In this document: positions 1 to 7,754 of the stretch, piece by piece
Layout of the letters: every line of letters starts with the position of its first letter
Position numbering within the stretch: the stretch's first letter is position 1
Origin: Blautia sp.
GTDB taxonomy: Bacteria; Bacillota; Clostridia; Lachnospirales; Lachnospiraceae
NCBI GenBank assembly: GCA_022770365.1
Contig: JALEHU010000108.1
Location: 1 to 64,000, forward strand
Reading direction: 5' to 3'
Length of the DNA: 64,000 bases
The notes under the pieces: model-generated
What the model was told of the DNA's origin: nothing
What the model saw: only the letters and a program-made list of their open reading frames with translations
Databases searched by the model: none
Made by a program: the position numbers and the translations under genes

Positions 1-96
1 CTGTACCCATTTAGCTTCTTCCGGGATTGGAGCGGCGCCATGATGAACGCCCTGTGCAACTGGGCACATTTCTTCTACTTCGCGTGAATAAATCAT
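1..96 (-). CDS. Iron-sulfur cluster assembly scaffold-like protein, N-terminal 32 residues (runs off the window)
   Basis: Only the first 32 codons are present; the rest lies beyond base 1. The fragment begins MIYSREVEEMCPVAQ and continues with a GVHHGAAPIPEE stretch. This resembles the N-terminus of the NifU/IscU-like scaffold proteins of Lachnospiraceae that pair with a GGGtGRT protein. That identification is from memory of the family. The ATG at 94-96 is preceded by AAAGGAG at a suitable distance, so the start is secure. The gene is separated by 147 bp from the ATP-grasp gene upstream on the same strand and probably has its own promoter. Confidence 0.6.
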   Translation of the reverse strand, partial: MIYSREVEEMCPVAQGVHHGAAPIPEEAKWVQ

Positions 97-112
97 TTTA
101 AAACTCCTTTCA

Positions 113-154
113 AGTATAGATTTACTGATAATGTTGTTAAACAGTCATAACAAC
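113..154 (-). promoter_or_regulatory. Possible promoter/hairpin upstream of the scaffold gene
   Basis: On the minus strand a TATACT -10 box lies at 118-113. Just upstream is a perfect 7-bp inverted repeat GTTGTTA/TAACAAC (133-139 and 148-154) with an 8-nt loop. The -35 match is poor. The repeat may be an operator or the end of the preceding transcript. The rest of 97-243 holds nothing else I recognise. Confidence 0.3.
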
Positions 155-243
155 CTAGCGTTATTTTCTCACAAAATCACTCATTCGTCCAGTCATAATT
201 TGTAAAAAATTGCGTAATAATTCGTCATTCTTCACAAATACGG

Positions 244-1440
244 TTATTTTCCGCACTGAAGCACATCGCTGTAAAATGTATCCATCTCTTCTTTTGTCTT
301 AAAAGTCGCAAGATACATCTCATTGCCCATTGCACCGGAGAGTACATCCGGAATGCGTTCTGCCATTTTGATATTTGCACCGTATTTGTTCATAATATCT
401 TCACGGTTCATGGAATGAGACTTGCTGTCACGAAGCCCTGCAAATGCACAGTACTGATCTTCGCCCGGTTTCATGTCCGTCTTATCAAAAGCGATCATAT
501 CCGCCCAGATTTTATATACATCGGTTCCATGGGCAAAATCCATCATATCCGGAGAAACTCCGCCGCTTGGACGCATATTGACTTCCAGTGCCATCAGATC
601 ACCCTTTCTTCCAAGGCCCTCCTGATCTTTCAGAAGACGGAAAAACTCAAAATGCACAAAACGGCTCTTTACTCCAAAGCTTTTCACCGTAGCACGTCCC
701 ATGGCACGGGTATCTGCCGGCAGATCTTTGACAATATAGAAGATGGAATCATCCTCATTGTTTACAATATCCATTATAGACATAGGGGTCACATTTCCTG
801 TCTCAAATAGCGGTCTTCCATGAGAGTCGATGATCGCATCATAGGAATTCACTTCACCATTTACGAATTCCTCCATGATATACTGAGTGTCCTCCCATTT
901 TTCCGCAAAAAATGCTCTCAGCTGATCTTCATTTTCAATTTTGAAGGTATGAGAAGCCCCCACGCCGTTGTCCGGTTTTGCCACTACCGGATAACCAACC
1001 TCCCGGATAAAAGCGACCGTATTCTCCCAGTTATCCACCAGATGATAGCGTGCAACGGTAATACCGGCTTTTTTGTAGTATTCTTTCATCTTTGATTTAA
1101 ACTTGATTCTGGGAATATCCTTTGTCCGGAATCCGCTCTTAATATTGAAGGCAGTACGGAGCTTTGCATCACGCTCCAGCCAGTACTCATTGTTTGATTC
1201 CAGCCAGTCGATCCGGCCATGTTTGTAGATCAGAAAAGCAACTGCACGATAGACCTCTTCCTCGTTTTCCAGATTGCTGACTTTATAGTACTCATTCAGG
1301 CTTTCTTTCAGTTCATTGCTCAGTTCGTTATAGAGCTGATCGCCGATTCCCAGCACATTCAGTCCGTTTTTCTTTAATTCCCGGCAGAACATCCAGTAGT
1401 TTGTCGGGAAATTCGGGGAAATAAACACAAAATTTTTCAT
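244..1440 (-). CDS. ATP-grasp domain protein (carboxylate-amine/thiol ligase-like)
   Basis: A 398-residue ATP-grasp enzyme. Visible landmarks are the N-terminal Rossmann-like start (FVFISPNFP), a lid/nucleotide segment GYPVVAKPDNGVGASH near residues 148-163, the EEF strand near 190, and the metal-binding EVNMRPSGG near 285, where E and N ligate Mg. Family members activate a carboxylate as acyl-phosphate and join it to an amine; the substrate cannot be told from sequence. The start has GAGGATGG upstream. It is the last gene of a tight three-gene operon with two alpha/beta-hydrolase esterases (gap 24 bp), so it may act on the same metabolite or peptide-like substrate. Confidence 0.75.
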   Translation of the reverse strand: MKNFVFISPNFPTNYWMFCRELKKNGLNVLGIGDQLYNELSNELKESLNEYYKVSNLENEEEVYRAVAFLIYKHGRIDWLESNNEYWLERDAKLRTAFNIKSGFRTKDIPRIKFKSKMKEYYKKAGITVARYHLVDNWENTVAFIREVGYPVVAKPDNGVGASHTFKIENEDQLRAFFAEKWEDTQYIMEEFVNGEVNSYDAIIDSHGRPLFETGNVTPMSIMDIVNNEDDSIFYIVKDLPADTRAMGRATVKSFGVKSRFVHFEFFRLLKDQEGLGRKGDLMALEVNMRPSGGVSPDMMDFAHGTDVYKIWADMIAFDKTDMKPGEDQYCAFAGLRDSKSHSMNREDIMNKYGANIKMAERIPDVLSGAMGNEMYLATFKTKEEMDTFYSDVLQCGK

Positions 1441-1464
1441 AATACCATCCTCTTTCCTCTTTTG

Positions 1465-2223
1465 TTATTCATTTTCAAGCAGATACGGCACAAAATACTC
1501 CACCTGCTTAAACCACCAGCACCAGTCATGAGAACAGTCATAACCCCAGAAATCAACCCATGCATCGATACCCTTGTCTTTCAGGATTCCCTGAAGCTGA
1601 CGGGTGGAATCAGGAAGCTCCCACGGACCCTGACCTGCGCAGATTACGGCTTTTTTCAGATTGTAGAGCGGAATATAAGGATGTGTCAGCGGCATCCCTC
1701 CCAAATAGTGGATAATGGAATTCTGATATACCACATCATCCATATAGGAACCAAAACCATATTCAGCCGAGTAAATGCCGCTCAGTGCCAGAAGGCGGTC
1801 AAAAAGGTCCGGACGGCGGAAATACAGGTTAGCTGCATGGGTAGCGCCAAGACTGCATCCAAATACCATAATACCCGGATAGCCGGTCCAGCCGTTTCGT
1901 TCATTTACCATATTTCTCATGAAAGGAACCATCTCATCTGTGATATAGGTGATCCACTGCTCATAACGGCGGATCCGCCAGTAAGGATCCCCGTTTGTGT
2001 CAGACCATGTCTCTTTATCGATGGTATCAATTGAAAAGATCATAACCTGCCCTGCATCAATAAACGGTGCCCAGACATCTGCCATCCCAAAATTTTCAAA
2101 ATCAAAAAAGCGGCCGTCCTGACACGGAATATACAAAACCGGGCGTCCTGCATGACCATATATCTTGCATTCCATATCCCGGTTCAGAGCCGGGCTGTAT
2201 TGCTTAATGTATTGTACTTCCAT
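1465..2223 (-). CDS. Esterase family protein (alpha/beta hydrolase, PF00756-like)
   Basis: 252 residues, no signal peptide. The nucleophile elbow GCSLGA (near residues 133-138) fits G-x-S-x-G with an Ala in the last position. A late HDW motif (CSHDWCWW near 231-238) supplies a likely catalytic His. The fold resembles the esterase D/antigen 85 family that hydrolyses acyl esters. AGGAGATAAAAAAAG precedes the ATG. It sits between a second esterase (32 bp upstream) and the ATP-grasp gene (24 bp downstream), implying cotranscription. The family call is good; the substrate is unknown. Confidence 0.7.
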   Translation of the reverse strand: MEVQYIKQYSPALNRDMECKIYGHAGRPVLYIPCQDGRFFDFENFGMADVWAPFIDAGQVMIFSIDTIDKETWSDTNGDPYWRIRRYEQWITYITDEMVPFMRNMVNERNGWTGYPGIMVFGCSLGATHAANLYFRRPDLFDRLLALSGIYSAEYGFGSYMDDVVYQNSIIHYLGGMPLTHPYIPLYNLKKAVICAGQGPWELPDSTRQLQGILKDKGIDAWVDFWGYDCSHDWCWWFKQVEYFVPYLLENE

Positions 2224-2254
2224 CTTTTTTTATCTCCTGTTACAGCGAAAAACA

Positions 2255-3016
2255 TCAGTTATACATAAGTGTTTCCATAAAAAACGGAATCTGCTTTTCC
2301 CAGGTTGCTTCACAATGGTTACCGCCAGGAACAATCCTGCATTCTGCCATAATCCTGTTAGTCAGAAGAAGCTCTGTTACTTTACCGAAAATTTTGGCCA
2401 TGCCGGAATGAAATGACAATTCCCTTGAACCATAATCCATATAGATCACCGTATCAGGATCCAGCCTTGCATCTTTTATCAGATTTTTGATTCTCACAGG
2501 CGCTGTCCACAGGGATGGAGAAAGTGCTGCTGCCCTGGAATATACCTGATTGTATTCCAGCACTGCATAAAGGCTCATCAGTCCGCCCATGGAGCTGCCG
2601 GCGATAAATGTATGTGCACGGTCCGGCAAAGTACGGTAATCACGGTCGATTTCCGCCTTGAATGTATGTATGAACCATTCCATGGTTTCTTTACCAAGTC
2701 CCTCAATTTCACCAAGCTTCGGATCCGAAAAGCTGTAGGGGGAATACTCTTTCAGTCTGCCGTTATCCGGACTGTGGTTGCATTCCACTGCTGCGATGAT
2801 CAGCTGTGTCTCTGTTCTATCCATAAATTCCTTCATGCCCCAGCATTTGCCGTAGGTCGCGTCCGAGTCAAAAAAAACATTATGTCCGTCAAACATATAA
2901 AGGACCGGATATCTTTTGCCGGAATCCCACTGATAGGATTCCGGCAGATAAAGATATGCCGTCCGTTCCTCCGGGCCGGTTGGGGCAGGGAACTGTACTT
3001 TCCATCTTTTTACCAT
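2255..3016 (-). CDS. Alpha/beta-hydrolase esterase (esterase D/Fes-like)
   Basis: About 253 residues. YPVLYMFDGHNVF near the N-terminus, the nucleophile elbow GSSMGG (Ser near residue 145) and a C-terminal GGNHCEATW (likely catalytic His) place it in the PF00756 esterase family. An in-frame ATG 22 codons upstream (3082) exists, but the best promoter (-10 at 3101-3096) would start the RNA only about 6 nt before it. The ATG at 3016 has GGAGG five bases upstream, so I prefer the shorter protein. It is the first gene of the esterase-esterase-ATP-grasp operon. Confidence 0.72.
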   Translation of the reverse strand: MVKRWKVQFPAPTGPEERTAYLYLPESYQWDSGKRYPVLYMFDGHNVFFDSDATYGKCWGMKEFMDRTETQLIIAAVECNHSPDNGRLKEYSPYSFSDPKLGEIEGLGKETMEWFIHTFKAEIDRDYRTLPDRAHTFIAGSSMGGLMSLYAVLEYNQVYSRAAALSPSLWTAPVRIKNLIKDARLDPDTVIYMDYGSRELSFHSGMAKIFGKVTELLLTNRIMAECRIVPGGNHCEATWEKQIPFFMETLMYN

Positions 3017-3095
3017 AGTTGCCTCCATTATTTTGTCAGATAACTGTTGTCCGTCAGAGGAACAGCAGTTATATTTTTCCATATTTTGCGTCCTT

Positions 3096-3124
3096 AATAT
3101 AGCACAGTGTTAATAGAATTTCAA
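3096..3124 (-). promoter_or_regulatory. Sigma-A promoter of the esterase/ATP-grasp operon
   Basis: TTGAAA (3124-3119), a 17-bp spacer and TATATT (3101-3096) on the minus strand. The position decides the start codon of the first esterase, as explained there. Confidence 0.7.
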
Positions 3125-3180
3125 GAAAAACACAGCCAGGGCCAGCAAATCTGTGCTTTCTGCTCATTGCGATGGAATTT

Positions 3181-3194
3181 CACAGATATCTGTG
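3181..3194. promoter_or_regulatory. Perfect 14-bp palindrome in front of the TraX-family gene
   Basis: CACAGATATCTGTG is a perfect palindrome lying just upstream of a TAAAAT -10-like box (about 3196-3201) and about 40 bp before the plus-strand start codon. Its position between the putative -35 and -10 suggests a repressor operator. This is inference from position only. Confidence 0.4.
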
Positions 3195-3232
3195 GTAAAA
3201 TATGAACGAGCAAAAAGGGGAGGTATACTACG

Positions 3233-3967
3233 ATGAAAAAGGAACTTCCGGATTCTTTTTTTCCGGAGAAAATGCGAATTTTAAGCGGAAGTGCTCTGAA
3301 AATGATCGCGATCATCACCATGCTGATCGATCATACGGCTTTTGTACTGCTTTCCAGGTATGAGCCTGCCACACAGACACTTTTTACAATGCACGGAAAG
3401 GGTTACAGTCTTTACCGGATATGCCGGGATATCGGCAGAGTGGCATTTCCGATCTTCTGTTTTCTGCTGATCGAGGGTTTTCTTCATACCCGCAGCCGTC
3501 TGAAATACGGAAGAAATCTTCTTCTGTTTGCACTGATTTCAGAGATTCCCTGGAACTTTATGCACACGGACAACTGGCGGTATGAAAAGCAGAATGTATT
3601 TTTTACCCTGCTGCTGGGCTATCTGGCCTGCTGGGCTATTGAATACTTCTGGGAAAAGCAGTATCTCATTGTCCTGTGTCTGCTGATCCTTCTGACGGCA
3701 TCTGTTTATCTGAAGGCTGATTACGGATGGAAGGGCTTTATCTTTATCGTCATTATGTACGTCCTTCGCATGGACAAGCCTGCACAGGCAATCGTCGGAA
3801 GCTGCTGGCTGTCTTATGAGTGGAAAGCATGCTTTGCCTTTATCTCCATCAACATGTACAATGGAGAGCGCGGCTTTATCCGCAGCAAATGGGCCAAATA
3901 CCTGTTTTATATTTTTTACCCGCTGCATATTACCGTGCTTGTACTGCTGAGAAGATACCTGTTTTAA
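3233..3967 (+). CDS. TraX family membrane protein
   Basis: 244 residues with about seven hydrophobic segments. The N-terminal half has the TraX-like pattern of a Lys-Met-Ile-Ala-Ile start, an ML-I-DHTA motif (residues 27-35) and a RIGRVAFPIFCFLLIEGF-type segment. The C-terminus has YIFYPLHI, as in the TraX (PF05857) family, named after the F-pilin acetylase. In Firmicutes such proteins are isolated acyltransferase-like membrane proteins of unknown substrate; no pilus genes are nearby. GGGGAGG lies 9 nt before the ATG. The gene ends at a bidirectional terminator. Confidence 0.75.
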   Translation: MKKELPDSFFPEKMRILSGSALKMIAIITMLIDHTAFVLLSRYEPATQTLFTMHGKGYSLYRICRDIGRVAFPIFCFLLIEGFLHTRSRLKYGRNLLLFALISEIPWNFMHTDNWRYEKQNVFFTLLLGYLACWAIEYFWEKQYLIVLCLLILLTASVYLKADYGWKGFIFIVIMYVLRMDKPAQAIVGSCWLSYEWKACFAFISINMYNGERGFIRSKWAKYLFYIFYPLHITVLVLLRRYLF

Positions 3968-4013
3968 TAAAATAATAATGAAGTCAAAGGATATATTGAC
4001 CCAGGTACAGCAC

Positions 4014-4061
4014 CAAAAATGGAGCCTCTATGACTTGATCCGTCATAGAGGCTCCATTTTT
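4014..4061. terminator. Bidirectional intrinsic terminator
   Basis: A perfect 16-bp stem (4019-4034 with 4042-4057) with a 7-nt loop, flanked by A5 on the left and T5 on the right. It serves the convergent TraX gene (+) and hexapeptide-repeat gene (-). Confidence 0.92.
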
Positions 4062-4065
4062 GCAG

Positions 4066-4734
4066 TTATTGAATCTCAATAATTTCGTCTTTAGTCTTAT
4101 AAATATGATTTGCCGGAACACAGCCTCTCACAGGAGAAAGAGGATAAATGTGTGCGCCCCTGCCGATGACAGTACCCGGGTTCAGTACGGAACCGCAGCC
4201 GACTTCCACATTGTCTCCCAGCATGGCACCGAATTTCTTCATGCCGGTTTCCACAGTCTCACTGCCGTCTTTTACGATCACCAGCTTCTTATCTGATTTT
4301 ACATTGGAGCAGATAGAGCCTGCGCCCATATGCGCCTTAAATCCAAGAACAGAATCTCCCACATAATTGTAATGAGGGACCTGAACTTTATTAAAGAGCA
4401 CCACATTTTTCAGTTCTGTAGAGTTCCCTACCACAGCTCCTTCGCCCACGATTGCCTTGCCGCGGATAAATGCACAGTGACGGATTTCTGCATCCTTACC
4501 GATGATCGCCGGTCCATTGATAGACGCTGTAGGAGCAATTTTGGCAGATTTCGCGATCCAGATGTCACCCTCGCGGTACTCATATTCCTCCGGACTTAAG
4601 GTCCTGCCTAATTTAACAATGAAATCCCCGATTTCCGGAAGAACTTCCCAGGGATAGGTCTTTCCTTCGAAAAGATCTTTTGCAATGGTCTCATTCAAAT
4701 CCAGAAGATTTGCAATGGTATAATCTTTCATCAT
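4066..4734 (-). CDS. Left-handed beta-helix (hexapeptide repeat) protein, GlmU/acyltransferase-like
   Basis: 222 residues. After a helical N-terminus (1-65), the chain shows imperfect hexapeptide repeats such as IAPTAS, INGPAI, IGKDAE, VGEGAV and later VEVGCG, LNPGTV, IGRGAH. These form a parallel left-handed beta-helix as in GlmU and other acyl- or nucleotidyltransferases. No N-terminal nucleotidyltransferase domain is present, so it is not a full GlmU. Its ATG overlaps the stop of topB by 4 bases (ATGA), showing translational coupling. The enzymatic function is not identified. Confidence 0.75.
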   Translation of the reverse strand: MMKDYTIANLLDLNETIAKDLFEGKTYPWEVLPEIGDFIVKLGRTLSPEEYEYREGDIWIAKSAKIAPTASINGPAIIGKDAEIRHCAFIRGKAIVGEGAVVGNSTELKNVVLFNKVQVPHYNYVGDSVLGFKAHMGAGSICSNVKSDKKLVIVKDGSETVETGMKKFGAMLGDNVEVGCGSVLNPGTVIGRGAHIYPLSPVRGCVPANHIYKTKDEIIEIQ

Positions 4735-6785
4735 GATGATTTTCCTCCTCGTTTTGATGTATCCGGTTTTTTGTAGAACTGAGCCGCAGCATCAAAATAC
4801 TGGCGCAGCATATAGGTATTGCTGCTTGCCTCCACCTGATTGGTACGTACCCGTACAAAATGCTCCAGCTTATCCATATACTCCCGGGATGTGATAGTCC
4901 CTTCTGCCACATAATTCAGTCCCTTTTCCCAGCTTGCTGTCAGTTCCGGATTCAGAAGCTGACGGATCGAGCAGTTCACCACATCAAAAATCATTTCTCC
5001 CAGAAGTGTCGGTGTGATCACCTGAGTCTTCTTATTCAGGGACAGATATTTGATAGTAAAAAGCTTCTTCAGTATTTCTGCCCTTGTAGCACTGGTGCCG
5101 ATACCGCATCCTTTGATCTGGGCACGGAGCTCCTCATCCTCAATGAGCTGTCCCGCGTTTTCCATGGCAAGAATCATGGAACCGGAATTATAACGCTTGG
5201 GAGGGGATGTTTCCCCTTCTCTGATGCTCAGACCGTCTACAGGAAGTATATCATTCTTTTTCAGTTTCTGCAATGCAGTCAGCAGAATCGTATCACATGC
5301 AACCTCTGTGTCCTCCCCGTCCTTATCGTTATCAGAAATCTTCCCCTCTGATGCCTTCTTTTTTGCAAAAGAATTGGCTGCAATTTTCAGGTATCCTTCT
5401 TCCTGAAGCACCTTAAAGGAAGAAAAGAACGATTCCTCCTGCATTTTTACCACCAGGCTCACTTTCTGATAAACAGCCGGCGGATAAAAAATACACAGAA
5501 ATCTCCTCACAATGGTCTCATAAACTCTCTGAGACGTCTGGGAAAGGCTGTTAAGAGCATTCAGTCCCTGTCCTGTAGGGATGATCGCATAATGGTCTGT
5601 GATCTGTTTATCATTGACATATCGTGTTTTTGCAATATTTTTATAAGAACCCATCTGCAGCACTTCTGCAGCTGCATCTCCTGCCTGGGCATAATTTCGA
5701 AGACCGGAAATATTCTTGTAGATTTCCTTTGCCACGGCAGTAGACAACACGCGGGCATCTGTTCTGGGATATGTCACCAGTTTTTTCTCATAAAGTTCCT
5801 GTACAATCCGCAGAGTTTCATCAGGACTGATCTTGAACAGCTTCGAGCACACATTCTGAAGCTCCGCCAGGTTGAACAGAAGCGGCGGATTTTTGTTTTC
5901 TTTTTTTCGCTCTATTTTTTCCACCCGGCATGCAAGGGGCTGGTCTGCACTCAGCATATCAATCAGTTCCTGCGCATGTTCTTTTTTCTTAAAGCCGTTT
6001 TCTTTATACAGATGAGGGGACTGGAAATATTTACTGCCGGATACGGCACGCCATTCGCCCTCAAAGTTTTCTCCTTCCAATGTAATCCCGGCAATCACAC
6101 GGTAAAAAGGTGTTTTCACAAAAGAGCGGATTTCCCGTTCTCTGCGCACCACCATTCCCAGAACGCAGGTCATCACACGCCCCACAGAAATTGCCTGGTA
6201 TTTCGTATTCAGATAGCTGGAAACACTATTTCCGTAGCGAAGAGTCAGAACCCGGGAAAAATTTATTCCCATGAGATAATCTTCCTTCGCCCTCAGATAA
6301 GCGGATGCGGAAAGATTATCATACGCGGAAAGGTCTTTGGCTTCCCGGATTCCCCGGAGGATTTCTTCTTCTGTCTGGGAATCAATCCAGACACGTTTCT
6401 GTTTTTTGTTCTTAACTCCCGCCTCCTGTGCCACAAGGCGGTAAATGTATTCTCCCTCACGTCCGGAGTCGGTACACACATAGATGGTTTCCACATCCGG
6501 CCGGTTCAGCAGTCCTTTCACAATTTCGAACTGTTTCTGAACTCCCGGAATGACTTCATACTTAAATTCGCGCGGTAAAAAAGGCAGGGTATCAAAACTC
6601 CACCTTTTGTATTTCATATCATATTTTTCCGGATAACTCATGGTGACCAGGTGCCCTACGCACCAGGTCACCACACAGTCCTCTGATTCCAGATATCCGT
6701 CCCTTCTTTGCCCATTAATTTTCAGCGCCTTCGCAAACTCCTGCGCAACACTGGGTTTTTCTGCTATGTATAAGGATTTTCCCAT
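4731..6785 (-). CDS. topB: DNA topoisomerase III (type IA)
   Basis: 684 residues. A Toprim domain opens with AEKPSVA (8-14) and continues with TDSGREGE (105-112); the Gly in place of the second Asp is also found in Bacillus TopB-type enzymes. The catalytic tyrosine is Y339 in TYPRTDAR. The zinc-finger tail of topoisomerase I is absent, which favours TopB. It relaxes and decatenates DNA by single-strand passage. Its start overlaps the stop of the channel gene (TAATG) and its stop overlaps the next start (ATGA), so three unrelated genes form one transcript. Confidence 0.92.
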   Translation of the reverse strand: MGKSLYIAEKPSVAQEFAKALKINGQRRDGYLESEDCVVTWCVGHLVTMSYPEKYDMKYKRWSFDTLPFLPREFKYEVIPGVQKQFEIVKGLLNRPDVETIYVCTDSGREGEYIYRLVAQEAGVKNKKQKRVWIDSQTEEEILRGIREAKDLSAYDNLSASAYLRAKEDYLMGINFSRVLTLRYGNSVSSYLNTKYQAISVGRVMTCVLGMVVRREREIRSFVKTPFYRVIAGITLEGENFEGEWRAVSGSKYFQSPHLYKENGFKKKEHAQELIDMLSADQPLACRVEKIERKKENKNPPLLFNLAELQNVCSKLFKISPDETLRIVQELYEKKLVTYPRTDARVLSTAVAKEIYKNISGLRNYAQAGDAAAEVLQMGSYKNIAKTRYVNDKQITDHYAIIPTGQGLNALNSLSQTSQRVYETIVRRFLCIFYPPAVYQKVSLVVKMQEESFFSSFKVLQEEGYLKIAANSFAKKKASEGKISDNDKDGEDTEVACDTILLTALQKLKKNDILPVDGLSIREGETSPPKRYNSGSMILAMENAGQLIEDEELRAQIKGCGIGTSATRAEILKKLFTIKYLSLNKKTQVITPTLLGEMIFDVVNCSIRQLLNPELTASWEKGLNYVAEGTITSREYMDKLEHFVRVRTNQVEASSNTYMLRQYFDAAAQFYKKPDTSKRGGKSS

Positions 6786-7540
6786 TATTCATCCGCACTC
6801 ATCTTTCTTAAGGGCCATGCAAGAAGAAAAGCACCGCCTATTATATTTCCTAATGTTACTACCACCATACTTTTCAGCATAGCAGTTACAGATAATCCCG
6901 GCACCAGACAATATGCAGTTACGAAAATTCCCATATTGGCAATACAGTGCTCAAATCCACTAATTACAAATCCTGCAATACAGAAAACAATCATGATAAT
7001 TTTGCCGCTTTCCGTCTTGAGCTTAATTCCGCACAAAACAGCGAGACATACAAAGAAGTTACAAAGAACTGCTCTGAAGAACATCTCAGTTAAGCTTAAG
7101 GACAACTTGTTTCCAATAAATCCGCCAAAATAATCTGCGGTTCCTGCCCCTCCAGCCCATACAAAAAGCAGAGCCAGAATAAAACAACCGACAAAATTTC
7201 CTGCGTAACTTACAAGCCACACCTTTCCAACCTGTTTCCAGCTCACCTTATGGTCATAGGCGCCAAAGGCAAGTACCATATTATTACCGGTAAAAAGTTC
7301 CCCACCTACCATAATAATTAAAAGTACTGCAATGGAGAAAACAACCGCACTCAAAAATTTTCCCATAGCCGGGTCAATCTGTGAAAAAACATTGCCGGTA
7401 ACATTGCTGAATATCATGGCTACAACAATAAAGAAACCTGCCATAATAGACCGCATAAAATACTTGAAAAAGTCTTTTTCCAGTAAATTTGCTTTATTTA
7501 CCGCAGCATTTGATATTTTTTGCACATCTTCGTAGTTCAT
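6785..7540 (-). CDS. Formate/nitrite transporter family channel
   Basis: 251 residues with six predicted membrane helices. Motifs typical of the FNT family are present: GGELFTGNN (80-88), which forms the first half-helix, and SGFEHCIANM (196-205), whose His gates substrate release in FocA. The family conducts formate, nitrite or hydrosulfide. The neighbourhood (selenocysteine genes and formate dehydrogenase within 10 kb) suggests formate. It starts at an ATG after AGGTAGG. It is transcribed away from the fdh operon from its own promoter, so any link to formate metabolism is by proximity only. Confidence 0.88.
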   Translation of the reverse strand: MNYEDVQKISNAAVNKANLLEKDFFKYFMRSIMAGFFIVVAMIFSNVTGNVFSQIDPAMGKFLSAVVFSIAVLLIIMVGGELFTGNNMVLAFGAYDHKVSWKQVGKVWLVSYAGNFVGCFILALLFVWAGGAGTADYFGGFIGNKLSLSLTEMFFRAVLCNFFVCLAVLCGIKLKTESGKIIMIVFCIAGFVISGFEHCIANMGIFVTAYCLVPGLSVTAMLKSMVVVTLGNIIGGAFLLAWPLRKMSADE

Positions 7541-7596
7541 TCTTTTACCTACCTATTCTTTTATTTTCCTTTCATAGCAGAAATTAAGACAAAATA

Positions 7597-7625
7597 ATTA
7601 TAACACTTTTATTTTTATCATACAA
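7597..7625 (-). promoter_or_regulatory. Promoter of the formate channel-topB operon
   Basis: TTGTAT (7625-7620), a 17-bp spacer and TATAAT (7602-7597) on the minus strand, about 57 bp before the channel start codon. Confidence 0.7.
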
Positions 7626-7704
7626 TATGTATTAAAAAGTTACAATGCTGCTAAAAATACTATTCATATACTATAAAACATATATTAGATATTTCAATAA
7701 TCTA

Positions 7705-7733
7705 TTGAATATTTTTACTATTTCTGCTATAAT
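7705..7733 (+). promoter_or_regulatory. Promoter of the selenocysteine tRNA gene
   Basis: TTGAAT (7705-7710), 17-bp spacer, TATAAT (7728-7733), 35 bp before the mature 5' end of tRNA-Sec. It is divergent from the channel promoter, with about 80 bp between the two -35 boxes. Confidence 0.75.
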
Positions 7734-7754
7734 AAGACAGTTTAGTGCAAGCAG

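Noticed and set aside
5592-6578. 328-codon plus-strand open frame opposite topB
   Set aside because: Composition is that of an antisense shadow (Cys/His/Phe-rich), while the minus strand encodes a full topoisomerase.
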